From positions 175,277-239,276 of the forward strand of contig NW_019775621.1 in the NCBI RefSeq assembly GCF_001039355.2: 64,000 bases of DNA. The letters run 5' to 3'. The position numbers and the translations under genes were made by a program. Within the stretch, counting starts at the first letter, position 1, and the number at the start of each line of letters is the position of its first letter. Below the pieces are notes generated by a model. That model made no database searches. It was not told the DNA's origin and worked only from the letters and a program-made list of their open reading frames with translations. The DNA is from Lingula anatina. Taxonomy: Eukaryota > Brachiopoda > Lingulata > Lingulida > Lingulidae. Shown one piece after another: positions 1 through 10,586 of this stretch.

Positions 1-484
1 CAAGGTGTTAGATTTCATAATTAAATATAATATAAACAAACTTTTTAGAAACATCTCCGCAAGTAAGATGCAATGTGATACGGTATTAATGAGTGCATTT
101 ACAAAAAGTATGTTACGACCCCTTAAAGAGGGTCCCATTGGGTGTTGTTTTCGTGACCTATGAAGCCACTTTTTATTTCTCGAGATGCGTAAAACGTTTA
201 ATTTTATTTAGCGTGATTCGTGAAGCACCCCAATCCCGTGATGCGGCTTTTTATTCTCCGCCCTCGTGAAACGATGGCATTATTCCAGGTAATATGCTAT
301 TATCAGGATTTTCGACACGCATAATCACTGAGATATGAATAAAGTTTTATTTACCGTGATTTGTGAATTGACGATTTTATTTCCCGCGAACTGTTATCAT
401 CACTGCTCCCGCGCCCACTGAGTCCAACCTGTGCAACCTACGATGTGTCAACGTAGATGTGTCGCGACTAACTTAAGAGACCAT

Positions 485-694
485 TCTCACAGATATTTAG
501 ATCGATCTAACCCCCTGGGGAGTCTCACTAGATTGCGGTCAGCCTGACCGGCTTAAATGTCTTTCCCGCCTACTAAAAGCTGTAAGGGGGTAATTAACTT
601 TTGTGCGCGGTTGGCTCTCGGAAGCTGACAGCAATTTAGCGTGAACCCCCAGGGAGTTAGGTCGATCCAGATGGATCGATCTAAATCTGTGGGA
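485..694. mobile_element. Foldback (inverted-repeat) element, about 210 bp
   Basis: The two arms, roughly 485-545 and 626-694, are imperfect reverse complements. The shared core reads TTAGATCGATC, then CCCTGGGG, then a TCAC..ATTGC..GTCAGC block, around a loop of about 80 bp. Related single arms occur at about 28840-28915 (plus), 19313-19377 (plus) and 20092-20165 (minus), so this is a dispersed family rather than a one-off hairpin. No ORF is present, so it would be non-autonomous. The transposon superfamily is not identifiable from this copy. Confidence 0.55.
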
Positions 695-758
695 ACCCAG
701 TCTAAATGCTCATCCAAGTGCCTCTGCTGTCGGCTCTTCTTCTCCTTCCAACCTAGAT

Positions 759-1135
759 CTATGGTATGTTGTCCTGGCTTTTTCTCTGCATAGTGTGGTG
801 ATTCGTTATAATTCTATAGTCGGTCTGGTCTGTTGGCAGAGATGCTATTACATGTACTTTTCTGGGCAGATTGTTCCAAATGTCTGTGGTTCTGACTGAA
901 AAAACATTTTTTTCTTTGATACTGTAAGGAGATCTACACTTATGGAGCTTTAGTGGGTGTCCTCCTGTCGGTAAGGATTTATCACTGTTTTAGAAAAACT
1001 GATACTTCAGTGTCACATTTACAGCGTTTGATAGGATTTTGTAAAGCTCAATCATATCGACTCTCAATCTTCTATATGCTAAGCTGGGTAGATTATTCTC
1101 CAAAAGACGAGGAAAAATATCATGTCTGTGGACAC
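759..1135 (-). pseudogene. Non-LTR retrotransposon (LINE) fragment, C-terminal end of the reverse transcriptase ORF
   Basis: Read on the minus strand, this stretch gives LPSLAYRRLRVDMIELYKIL, a stop, then GHPLKLHKCRSPYS, VRTTDIWNNLPRKV and a final QRKSQDNIP before a stop at 759-761. The order 'LPSL-YRR-RGDMIE-YKIL' followed by 'R-V-WN-LP--V' is characteristic of the C-terminus of LINE reverse transcriptase polyproteins (Jockey/CR1/Rex-like). The internal stop and missing upstream RT domain mark a 5'-truncated dead copy. The 'M' start of the open stretch above it is incidental. The clade cannot be assigned from this piece. Confidence 0.75.
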
Positions 1136-1195
1136 CATGTGATGTTACTGAAAGCATGGCATGAAGCCACATTAGACAGCGTGCCCTCACGTCAC

Positions 1196-2056
1196 AGTGT
1201 TAAACTGATGATGTTTTCCCCAAGTCAACACAACACTAACAATACACTGCTACAGGCACATACACGTATATACATACCTAGACATGGTACGTGACTGCTA
1301 ACGCTCAAGCTGTTCTGGCATATAACGCTCGGGTGGCAGTATATTATCTAACACGCAACACACTTTGGTAAAGTGAGCGAACATGAAAATCGAAAACAAG
1401 ACTCTGCCACCATCATCACATTCAGCTGACCTTGGTTCAGCTTGCAACGGAGCACTGTTCATCGTTTGGCGTGGTATTTACCTTTTGCAGGGGCTTACTT
1501 ATTTGAATAAAAACAACGCCTCCATCCTATCTGTGGAAGGAGGCCCAATTTTGTTTTGGGAAGGTCGATGTGACGTCACAAAAGGTGGGTCTAGGGAAGG
1601 GTGCGATGTTACCCCATCCTAAGCTTCGGTGCTAACCCCTCTCCACCTCCTCCTCCCCCCCCCCCCAAAAAAAAAAAAAAAAAGAAATATAACAACCAAA
1701 AGGAGACAAAGCAAAGCAATGTCCGATCCCATGATCTGCATATCAAAGTAAAATTGCCCTTGTCTGTTTTCTATAATATAATGAATCCAAGCGAGGTGAC
1801 AACATCATTGTGACCCCATCCTTAAGTAGAAAATTCCTAAATATGCTATTGTGTAAGGAAAACGACATGTTGGACGAAGGCTGACTACTTGGTATATGTA
1901 AATTGTTCTCTCTCAATCTCACTTTTTGTTTTAACGTCCCATTTTTCATTGGCGTGAGATCTTGCGCGATTAGGTAAAAACGCATAGGCCCCTATTCACT
2001 ATATATATATATATATCAGAAAAACATACAGCAAAATTCCATAAATGGACAGAACA
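1196..2056. other. Gene-free stretch with simple repeats
   Basis: No convincing coding sequence. It contains a C/A-rich homopolymer tract (about 1635-1684) and a short AT repeat (about 2001-2016). The short open frames lack known motifs, and one of them simply reads through the poly-C/poly-A tract. Confidence 0.6.
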
Positions 2057-2406
2057 TAAACTACGCACATTAAGAATGATATCAAAGGTAACGAACGGAA
2101 GCACCGTATTACCTGACACCATTCATTGGCCATTGGCAGACTTCTTCGAGGCATCAGCTTTGGCTAAATTAAAAGAAAGTGATACGATGACTGTGACAAA
2201 CCATCTGTCCCTTTTGTTAAACAACGGAAGATAAACCACGCATATTAAGAATAATAAAGTTAACGAACGGAAGCGCCATATTACCTGACACCATTCATTG
2301 GCCATTGGGGGACGTACATTGTACTTCTCGGGGGCATCAGCTTTGTGCTACGATATATGTAAGCAGCATGGCATAACATCTGCCCCTTTTGTTATACCAC
2401 GGAAGA
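2057..2406. repeat. Two diverged tandem copies of a 175-bp unit
   Basis: The landmark TAAAC.ACGCA.ATTAAGAAT occurs at 2057 and 2232, and a third partial TAAACTATA follows at 2407, so the spacing is 175 bp each time. Other blocks recur in the same order: AACGAACGGAAGC, TTACCTGACACCATTCATT, GGCCATTGG, GGCATCAGCTTTG and CCCTTTTGTTA. The copies differ by substitutions and small indels, so the duplication is not recent. No ORF spans both units. Confidence 0.75.
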
Positions 2407-3274
2407 TAAACTATATTTCCCTTGTCAAGGTATTGAATATTATCAGAAGTGATTGGTACTTGATCACTCTGTATCACCACGCAAAGCTATTATTGGATGT
2501 AGAAATAATGGAGCTTTCGGTCCAACTTCTATCTACGAGATATTTAACACCCAAACCCAATACAGAGGTGCAAATTAGGCCACAGGCATGCTCCTAAAAA
2601 TATTTAGTGCTTAGATAACAAACTATGTTTGATTATTTGAGGGTCGCGCATGAAGAAGTTTGTTTCCATATTTAATTCTCCTGGAATCACGTATCATAAA
2701 AATAATTCTTCGTCTATCCCCAAAAAGGAACATTCGTTACTGTCACAAATGAAAAACATCTAGCTGTGAAATGTTTTACTCACTTTGAAAATTCTATCAT
2801 CACTGGTTTTGTTCTTTCATTTATCTCCTACAAGTATAACGTTGTAAAAGGTATGACAATCTACTGTATAGAGCAGGTAATTTTACATGTATGAGCGACT
2901 TAAGTTTGCATGTCACTGGATATTATAAAGGAGGAATACACCCTACTGACAGTAAAATAAGCATTAAATAAACTCTTTGCCATTCGTGATCCAAATATTG
3001 TATCAGAAATGTCAAACTATCATGGAATCACAATATATTCTTCTAACCTCTTTCCTATTGCACAATTTTTCTGGGAAACACGTTACGTACATGTAGTATT
3101 AGCCACAATGCAAAGCTCATTTAGTTACAGTTTAAATATTTATAAAAAAACATCCTTACGTCATATATAATTTACCATGACCGAATCACTACAAAATATA
3201 AAGCGGTATAAAAACTGAAATTATATGACTCGTAACATACGTTACCGGAAAATGCGTATGTTTGTATGCACGGT

Positions 3275-3278
<4 letters not shown>

Positions 3279-3345
<67 letters not shown>
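3279..3345. repeat. (GA)n microsatellite
   Basis: Uninterrupted AG/GA dinucleotides for about 67 bp. Confidence 0.98.
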
Positions 3346-3349
<4 letters not shown>

Positions 3350-4023
3350 ACTTTTTTATCACAACTTTTGAGGTATCAGTTAAATGTGTTTACAGATATG
3401 TCGACTAAAGACATCCACACACACACACGTGCGCGCACAAACTTGTATATACAGAACTTTGATAGCCTTGAATCAATAATTTCCTCCCTTTTTGGTTAAG
3501 AATAGGGTGGGCTGTATCTGTCATCTCGTTTGAATATTGGTCCGAACTCCTTTCTGGAAACGCGAGCAAGCTATTCAATGGCGGCATGACGGCTGTGCTC
3601 TGTTCTACACCTACGGATCAACTGGTCTCATCGAATCATTAACATGTTTTCACTCTGTAATTGTGCAAATCTGTTGTGAAATATTATTAGAGTACAGGCC
3701 GCGTGCACGCAAATTGAGTGCAGCCATGCTAATATAACCTTCTTGGCATTTATGTATGACAAGTGTAAGATGCCTTTCGTTTTAAGCTTTATTTTATTTA
3801 TTTATTTTTTTTCGTTTATTTTTTTTTTATTCTGAAGCGTGTGTTGGCAAGAAATGCGTTGGCTGTCGAGCTGTGGTTCGAAACAAACCAAAAGAAACGC
3901 CGCAGCTCGCCAATCGAACGTTGTACGGGGCGTAGACTGGCTGGTTTAAATGTCCAATATGTTGGGGTCAAGGCCGTCAAGATGAACAACGATTCTCTGA
4001 ATCGCCATAAAATTTTTGCTACA

Positions 4024-4025
<2 letters not shown>

Positions 4026-4059
<34 letters not shown>
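4026..4059. repeat. poly-T tract
   Basis: Thirty-four consecutive T residues. It could be the poly-A tail of a minus-strand retroelement, but no element body is recognisable next to it. Confidence 0.95.
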
Positions 4060-4060
<1 letters not shown>

Positions 4061-4228
4061 TATCTATATTTGAAAAACGAAAAACTAAATGAAATTTATA
4101 AATTCACTTTAAGAGTGTTCTGCAGTCAGTAAGTCACTTTTTACAAAGCTGTGTTTCAATTGGAATTGGTTAAAACGCGCTAACCACCAAAGGTTTAAAA
4201 TGCGATAATAGACTGGAGCAGATATTGC

Positions 4229-4395
4229 AGGCCCGCAGCCAGGGGGGTTCTGAGAGGTTCGAAAGAAAGGCCTTTTTTGTCAGGAAAAAGTCAATTCTGG
4301 GTAATATATGATCTAGGTACGCAAGACTTCCACTGTAAAAGGTCAATTTTTTCAGAAAAAGAACCTCCCTTTTGAAATTGCCGGCCACGGGCATG
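4229..4395. mobile_element. MITE copy 1, CAGGCCCGTAGCCAG-type terminal inverted repeats
   Basis: The 5' end reads CAGGCCCGCAGCCAG and the 3' end is a decayed reverse complement (CCGGCCACGGGCATG). The body shares blocks with the copies near 6238-6420 and 18290-18467: GGTTCGAA, CTTTTTTGTC, TCAATTCTGGGTA, CACTGTAAAAGGT and TTTTTCAGAAAAAGA. The pentamer TATTG flanks both ends, which suggests a 5-bp target duplication. There is no ORF. Superfamily not assigned. Confidence 0.7.
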
Positions 4396-4399
4396 TATT

Positions 4400-5154
4400 G
4401 CTTGACAGAACAACGGCCATAGTACACCTTCAGATTCAGCGCGACTTAAAATCATTTCACAAATAATAATAATACCATATTATATACAGAATTTGAATTG
4501 TCATAATTGCCAGTTCTTTACAATGCAAAATACAATACATCAAAACGCTATTATAAGTAATACAAAAGTGTAAAGCCAATATTATCAGAAAGAAGTAAAA
4601 TATAAACGTTGGCAACCAATGTGAAGCTTAACACTTAGATGAAAAATTTGCGTCATGCTAAATTTTCACTGTAAAAGCTTTATTGTATCTATTCCAGGAA
4701 GTTTTACAGTCCTAATTCAGCGTTGATTTAATTATCACGTTCTTAGCTTCTATTCCAGCACGTTTCAGAAACGCGTTTCCGCTTAAAGTGACAGACGAGA
4801 GGCAGGTGTAGAAAGCGATAGACGACCAACTTTGTTTGATTATTGAACGGTAGAGAACTTTAATTTGCAGTGCCATTCCTCAAATGTTGGTAACCCACAC
4901 GTTTTGTGTTAATTTTGCATCATTCTTGCTTGCCCCATTCTTTTTTTAATGTTTTATATATATATCAGTGGGCTCTCTGCATGTTAATTTCGAAATTTCA
5001 AATTTTTTATATATAGAAAAAAACATTATCCTTATGGAAATCAATAGCCTTATTATCAAGCTACAAAAAAGTTGAAACGATAATCTCCAAAATGGTGGTC
5101 TTTATCACAAGGCGAAAATCTGACCCGCCCAACCCCCCCCCCCCCCCAAACACA

Positions 5155-5187
<33 letters not shown>

Positions 5188-6110
5188 TTGTGAAAAGAAG
5201 TTTCGCAAGTAAACATGCAAGTGTCACTGACATGGGGCAGGAAGTCGCTTTTTTGTGGGATGACTGTGCCTTGACCCGTGCTCTCTCTCGCATGTAACTC
5301 CCAGAACCTTGAAACTTTAGATATTTTACCCAAAAAGCTATCCAATTTCCCTTATATGTGAATTTTTAGTTTGTATATTTATGACCGAATAACCCATTAT
5401 TTTATATTAGAGGAGGTGAAAGCTGGTGCTGTGTGGTAAAGCAGAGCCCTCTTAACCTCCACAAGTGATGCAGCTTGAATATGCACTCGATATTATATGT
5501 CTGTGGCTATTTCATTACAATTTGTTTTACTCTAACCAAGGAAAAAAATCATCTGGACTCTAGTATTAGAGTAGAGACCCTACGACACCGGAACTAAGTA
5601 CATTAGATAACATTTAGAATAGAAAATGTGACATATTTTTTTCTAATTAAATCGATAAGAATGAATGGTTCTAAACACCCTCACTAATCAAATGAAACAG
5701 GTATATGCATTTCCCTATTTTGCGGTTTGAAACAAATAGTAAAAAAAAACATTAATCTTGCGCATGTCACAGCTACTCCGTGACAAAGAAAAGGATATCG
5801 ATTTTAGCAAGAGAAGAACATGGTCGATGTGAGTTGGGGGCAGAGATCCTATCTATGCACATGTATGATCGAATGAGCAATGACAACAGGGAAACGTGAA
5901 TCAACTTTCTGAAATGTGAGTCAGGAATTGTCATACAGCAATAACAACAAGCTGTTCAACGTGACAGTTAGGTCTCGTCCTAGATTCTGACCTACTTGCA
6001 TCATGCTAGCCCTAACCTGCGTGAATCTAATGGTGGGCCCTCTGCGCCTGCAAGCAGCTACGTTTCATTGGAACTTGGGCAAATATAACGCAAAACCGAA
6101 ATGTGCCCAG
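4400..6110. other. Gene-free stretch
   Basis: No coding signal recognised. Contains a poly-C tract (about 5133-5147) followed by a CA repeat (about 5149-5187), and short AT runs near 4958. The ORFs over 5061-5345 are translations of the CA/C tract. Confidence 0.6.
5133..5187. repeat. poly-C plus (CA)n tract
   Basis: About 15 C residues followed by roughly 38 bp of mostly CA dinucleotides with one TA interruption. Confidence 0.95.
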
Positions 6111-6118
6111 TGAGAAAA

Positions 6119-6454
6119 TAGGCTGCATTCGGAACTAGTCCTCGGGTCAAACATGGCGACCCACTAAAAAGCTTGCCGTCTAATCCGGGAAGTATTTCAA
6201 GTAGTTCAAGTAGGTGGGCATCTTTGACCTTCGAACTCAGGCCCGTAGCCAGGTGGGGTGGGGGGTGGGGGGTTCAGGGGGTTTTAAAAAACCCCTTTTT
6301 GCTGAAAAAAGGTCGACTCTGGGTAAAATTTGACATAAGTACATGGGGATTTTTCGGTAAAAGGTCCACTTTTTCAGAAAAAGAACCCACCCCCTTTGAA
6401 ATTGCTGGCTACGGGCCTGGAACTAGTTAGTCCACTTCTCTGAATGCGGCCTAA
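6119..6454. mobile_element. Outer inverted-repeat element (TTAGGCCGCATTC-type ends) carrying a nested MITE
   Basis: The left end ATAGGCTGCATTCGG and the right end CTGAATGCGGCCTA are near-perfect reverse complements. The same end, GAATGCGGCCTAA, recurs at about 18728-18740 with a matching ATGGCG-containing inner block read in reverse, so this is a dispersed family. Inside it sits a CAGGCCCGTAGCCAG MITE (6238-6420), giving a nested insertion. Confidence 0.55.
6238..6420. mobile_element. MITE copy 2, perfect 15-bp terminal inverted repeats
   Basis: Begins CAGGCCCGTAGCCAG and ends CTGGCTACGGGCCTG, an exact 15-bp terminal inverted repeat. The pentamer GAACT flanks both ends directly, a likely 5-bp target-site duplication. 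At 183 bp with no coding capacity it is a non-autonomous element. Its body aligns with copies at 4229-4395 and 18290-18467. Confidence 0.8.
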
Positions 6455-7500
6455 AATCAAAGGAACAACTTTGAATACCCAGTGAAATGTTTTTCTCCGT
6501 GGCTCTAGCTGACTTTTCGGTGTCCATAACTGGGTTAACTAGATTTATCATTTACTATCCGTGTTTGATAATGTCCCGGAGTCGCATATTGTATGGCTAA
6601 ATGGCCCGCAAAGGTACTTATCTTTCGCAATTCAGAACCTAAAAACTATAAAGCCCCCCAAGAAGGATATTTTCATTCGGAATATACGTTTTCTTGAAGA
6701 CATTGCTATCCGCGAGACCTACATGTCATTTAGAACTAAGTTATTCAACCAGATCTGATTTAAAACTCCCAATGCAGGGGGAATACGGATCTGGCAATGG
6801 TTCATAAGTAAATATAAGTATAAGGAAATTACTTATTTTTCCAGGAAAATTCGATTTGGTGGAAAAATTTTTGGAGGATACCTTCAGTTTGAGGGAGATA
6901 GTAGCTAAAAAACGGGCCTCCGGGTACAATTGCATTATACGCAAATGTGAATATAATTACGTTTCTAATAGATAAACGTTTCTATGGTGACGTTTGTATT
7001 TACAGATGTATAACCTGACTCGATGCTTGTTATTGGCATGGTTGCAGAATTTGCGATGTAAAGAGATTATCGGCAACAACAACATAATTAATTATGGAGA
7101 AGGGGCGGGACCAAACCCGTGACACCTGTCCGTCACAACATTTAAGTACATGCTTTATAATGAACATTCGATCCTTTATATAGCAAAAACAAGGTTTTCC
7201 CGGAATTTTCAACATTTTAAGAAAAAATTGGTGAAATGTCAAGGAAAAAAATTATTGAAATGTCAAGAAAATTAGGCTGCTATATCAACGTTCAAGGCCT
7301 GTTGTGTATGTATCCCTTTAATCCACTATTGGAAGCCACGCACGTGTGTATCTGCGTGGTTGAGACGGAGGGAGGGGCTACGTGTCTGTCAATCACACGA
7401 CGTAAGTGTAAACCACCACAGAGATACCACTTTCACTGGAAAGTACCATCATTGAAAGCTTCGTGGACGTTAATATTTCCATACTTCACTCAGTGGGAGG
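6455..7500. other. Gene-free stretch upstream of the GPCR
   Basis: Short open frames only, none with a recognisable motif. The last part, from about 7320 on, contains two imperfect copies of a 'CACT..TGGAAG/GGGAGGGGCT' motif and leads into the TATA-like box before the GPCR. Confidence 0.5.
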
Positions 7501-7515
7501 GGCTTCATGTCTGCA

Positions 7516-7522
7516 TATAAAA
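7516..7522 (+). promoter_or_regulatory. Candidate TATA box for the GPCR gene
   Basis: TATAAAA lies 189 bp upstream of the chosen ATG (7711), with no other gene between. Transcription would be expected to start about 30 bp downstream, near 7545-7550. This rests on position and motif only; CAG|GTACGT at 7644 is also a good splice donor, so an upstream non-coding exon is possible. Confidence 0.4.
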
Positions 7523-7710
7523 CGTGTCATGAGCCAATGCAGTAGTAGCCCTGCAGCTAGGCACTACCGTTTAGTGCGTGTATAACAGTATATACATTCC
7601 ATACCTTACAGCTGTTTGTAAACAATTTTGAGGTTTGGCGATCCAGGTACGTGTCATCCTTCCAGCCAAAAGGACGACAGACATACCTCGGGTTTAAGAA
7701 TTTAAACAGA

Positions 7711-8922
7711 ATGGACGCTTTCGAGGATGCCGTCTACTTCAGGCCGAATGCCTCGTTAAAGGTACCCAACTCCACCGATAACAGCCCATTGCCTCCGCTG
7801 ACTGGGGTATACCGATTCGACTACCTTGCCAAGCTTGTAGTGATATGTGCTGGTGCTTTTTGCAGTATTTTCTCAGCAGTGATTTTTCGCCGCCCGGTAA
7901 TGTACAAGAACATAGCAGCTGCGTATCTTCTGTCAGTGATTTCTATCTCAGACTCGTGTTACCTGATTTCAGCGTTCGTGCTTGGTCTCGAGCGCCTGCA
8001 GTGCGGCATCGCCTTGCCTAATGGCGTCTGCCAGGCGGTGTTGTATGCATCGCACGTGTTGAGGTGCCTTTGCACTTGGTTGATCGTCAGTCTGGCCTTC
8101 TTCTCCTACATGTACATCTCCCGGGAAGGGAGAGCCCAGAAGCACTTCAGGTCCGTCCACTGCAAGGTAGTGTTGGCCTGGCAGGGACTGTTCGCAGGTA
8201 TGGCTTTCCTGCACCTCACCTGGATGACGGGGGTTGAGACGGGAATGTGTTTCCCGTTTTTCGGGCTGTATTTCTCTGCTCTGGTCGTCATGGAAAAAAT
8301 CGAAACTTTCATCGTAGTTATCCTCCCGGACGTCCTCCTCTGCGTTGTTTGCTCTTTAAGCTTTTACATCTGCATCAGAAGGTCTTATTTCAAGGCCACC
8401 ACGACGCGGCAAACGTACATTCCCAACGCCTCGGAAATACGTCCTTTTCACCTGCAGGAGGGGGACAGAGAGGAGGCCGCCAGTCAACAACAGGACCGGT
8501 CCCCACTGAGTGGCGAGGACGCAATTTTCCACCTAAAGATCCCCGTTGCCGTCTGTTCCCTACATTTCGTGCTGTCTCTTCCACAGCACGTCATCCAGAT
8601 ACGGATCATCGTACTACAGCTGATGTACGGGGACTTCGAATACAGCCCCTCGACGGAGGAGAATTACCTTCATGATGTTTTCCATGTGGTGTCTTTAACC
8701 AAATTCGCCATGAACTGTATCATGTACTCGTTGCTCTCTGCGACTTTTAGAGCCAATGTCAAAGCGCTGCTGTTGCCGTCAAGGTGCTGGCGGCCATTCA
8801 CGACGATGACAAACGCAATCGAAACGCCGAGCGTGGCGGATGAATCGGTTGGAACGAGGACGACGGTCCTAGCACCGGAGGCCGACAATGCAGATACCCA
8901 AAGTGCCGTGGAAGACTCATAA
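7711..8922 (+). CDS. Rhodopsin-like (class A) G protein-coupled receptor, orphan, intronless
   Basis: Predicted seven-helix plasma-membrane receptor of 403 residues in one exon. The open frame extends upstream to 7651, but the first ATG is 7711, in good Kozak context (A at -3, G at +4). The N-terminus has two N-glycosylation sequons (N13-A-S, N20-S-T). Helices lie near 39-59, 66-91, 108-135, 153-174, 197-222, 276-300 and 324-346. Class A landmarks are D81 in helix 2, the C107/C180 pair, P206 in helix 5, P291 in the helix-6 LSLPQHVI, and N335-C-I-M-Y in place of NPxxY. Unusual points: helix 1 lacks the conserved Asn, and the DRY motif is replaced by S-Y-M (132-134). The layout resembles invertebrate peptide-type receptors, but the ligand is unknown. 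The base composition is more GC-rich than the flanks, and there is an AATAAA downstream. Confidence 0.88.
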   Translation: MDAFEDAVYFRPNASLKVPNSTDNSPLPPLTGVYRFDYLAKLVVICAGAFCSIFSAVIFRRPVMYKNIAAAYLLSVISISDSCYLISAFVLGLERLQCGIALPNGVCQAVLYASHVLRCLCTWLIVSLAFFSYMYISREGRAQKHFRSVHCKVVLAWQGLFAGMAFLHLTWMTGVETGMCFPFFGLYFSALVVMEKIETFIVVILPDVLLCVVCSLSFYICIRRSYFKATTTRQTYIPNASEIRPFHLQEGDREEAASQQQDRSPLSGEDAIFHLKIPVAVCSLHFVLSLPQHVIQIRIIVLQLMYGDFEYSPSTEENYLHDVFHVVSLTKFAMNCIMYSLLSATFRANVKALLLPSRCWRPFTTMTNAIETPSVADESVGTRTTVLAPEADNADTQSAVEDS

Positions 8923-9050
8923 ACTTTCACAGGCGAGATTATGTGACGGTCACTCGGTACCATTAATACTACGTAAAAATCATGACATGTTCAATCACTT
9001 CGCTCATTCCAGTGTTTATCTTTTCCAGATCAATCATTTTGACTTACTCA

Positions 9051-9056
9051 AATAAA
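9051..9056 (+). terminator. Candidate polyadenylation signal of the GPCR gene
   Basis: AATAAA followed by an A-run, 129 bp after the stop codon. It is the nearest canonical hexamer downstream. Confidence 0.5.
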
Positions 9057-9475
9057 AAAAAAATCTTACTTGATGCCAAATAACTTAATAAGGAATATAT
9101 ACTGAATCAACAGTTTTATGTATTACGGACAACTGTTTTACAGAATATTGATTTATTTTGTTCGCATTAAATAGTACGGTATTGTGATAATACAGTGTCT
9201 TAATATTCGTGCCTCTGGGTGGACTGTTTTTCCTCAGGAAATTTCTTTTAAATTCATTTCCCTGTTAAAAAAAGGGGGCAATGCTAGAGCTGCAAGGTGA
9301 CTTATTCAATATATATACAATTTGAATTCTTTTTTATAAATATGCAACAAATCGCCGCTCAAAATACGTTATATTAAAAGACATTAAACTCCTACTGAAT
9401 TCAAAAATGCCGGATAAAGAACTGAAAACTAAACCAAATTTGACTACCGGGTACTGTTCACCCATCAATGCAAAA
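9057..9475. other. Gene-free stretch
   Basis: AT-rich, no coding signal seen. Confidence 0.5.
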
Positions 9476-9477
9476 GA

Positions 9478-9676
9478 CTGGCCCCAGTTTCACAAAAAAA
9501 ATGTAGTCAGTTCCGTGGCTAAGTAGACTATTATTTCCATAAAAGTGCAGTAACACTGTTCCTGACAGGGTGCGATGTGTGCATGTGACTATGTAACGTT
9601 GATAATTAAGTTCTTAGCCAGGGAACCTGACTTAAATAATTTTTTTTTTTTTTTTTTTTTTTGAAACCGAGACCTG
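9478..9676. mobile_element. MITE-like inverted-repeat element
   Basis: The left side CTGGCCCCAGTTTCACAAAA, then TAGTCAG.TTCCGTGGCTAAG, is mirrored on the right by CTTAGCCAGGGAACCTGACT, a T-run, then GAAACCGAGACCTG. The arms pair with a few mismatches, enclosing about 80 bp. No ORF. The T-run is an expansion inside the right arm. Confidence 0.6.
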
Positions 9677-10463
9677 CTGCCTGATCAAATGTCAGTCTCT
9701 CAGACGCCTAGATAGTTCCACGTAAAACGAAGGCTGATTACTTCCAGTTATATGACCACGTTAACAAATACAATGATATAAAGGACTTACCTTTCTGCAT
9801 AACGCGTTCAAATGTACAACAACGAAAGAGCTGTTCATGAACACAAGGCACTGTGAAAAGCGATTCAAACGCGGTAAAAAGTATTACAGCGTTCTTGTAG
9901 CAGATAAACCTATTAGTAAACATCGTGTGCGAATACGAGTGATATATGAATTTACACCTCTAGGTGTATTGTAAAAAACCATATTACTGGCGAAAAGAGT
10001 CGTTTGTGTATAGACTTTATTGTCACGACATCATATTCAGTTCGCTCTGTATTCTATAGCTGTTGTGTATACTTCTTTGGCGCTAACGTAATTTTTAACA
10101 CTGCAAATTTGCTGATGGCAGACCTATAACGTGCCAGACGCATGGAATCACTGTTCCTCGGAGGCCAATTAGGCTGACTGCACATCACAACCGATTTCGA
10201 ACTATACACGAGCTCGAGAAAACGCTCAAATTACCCTACGCTCATAATTATCTCCTAGCACGTCCTTATGTTTCGCTACAGCCTTTAACTTCTTAAAACG
10301 GGGGAAAAAAAAAACAAAACAAAAATCATTCAGCTATTGAGGTACAAACACCGTAAAATGAAATTGGGTTTTAACACCTTCTCAAGTTATGACAAGATCG
10401 TGGTTAGAATGTCTGATTCATTTTGAGGAGAAGGCGAGGTTCACTCCGTCCGGAGACATACCA

Positions 10464-10586
10464 GGGCTCCGTAACTCGAAAGCATCGCGAATTGCGACCG
10501 AGCGCAAGAGTCTCGATTCCATATCTCTAAGAGCCTCGAAATGAAAGGTGATCCGCAATTCGCGATGCTTTCGAGTTACGGGGCCC
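10464..10586. repeat. Long near-perfect inverted repeat (33-bp arms)
   Basis: Arms at 10464-10496 and 10554-10586 are reverse complements with one mismatch over 33 bp, around a 57-bp loop. The arms contain CGTAACTCGAAAGCATCGCG. The RNA would form a stable hairpin on either strand. It may be a small foldback element or a local inverted duplication; no second copy was noticed in the window. Confidence 0.85.

Larger units (their letters stand above)
2410..4200. other. Intergenic region with microsatellites
   Basis: No supported gene. It holds a GA dinucleotide array (3279-3345), a short CA run near 3416-3428, T-rich tracts near 3795-3830 and a poly-T run (4026-4059). Open frames here are short and several are made of the repeats themselves. 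Confidence 0.6.

Noticed and set aside
3266-3499. Arg-Glu repeat protein
   Set aside because: Translation of the GA microsatellite; no coding signal beyond the repeat.
7651-7710. N-terminal 20-residue extension of the GPCR frame
   Set aside because: It begins at GTG; in an animal gene the first ATG at 7711 with good Kozak context is the better start.
8247-8675. 142-codon frame overlapping the GPCR
   Set aside because: Out-of-frame shadow of the receptor gene, with no domain or start context.
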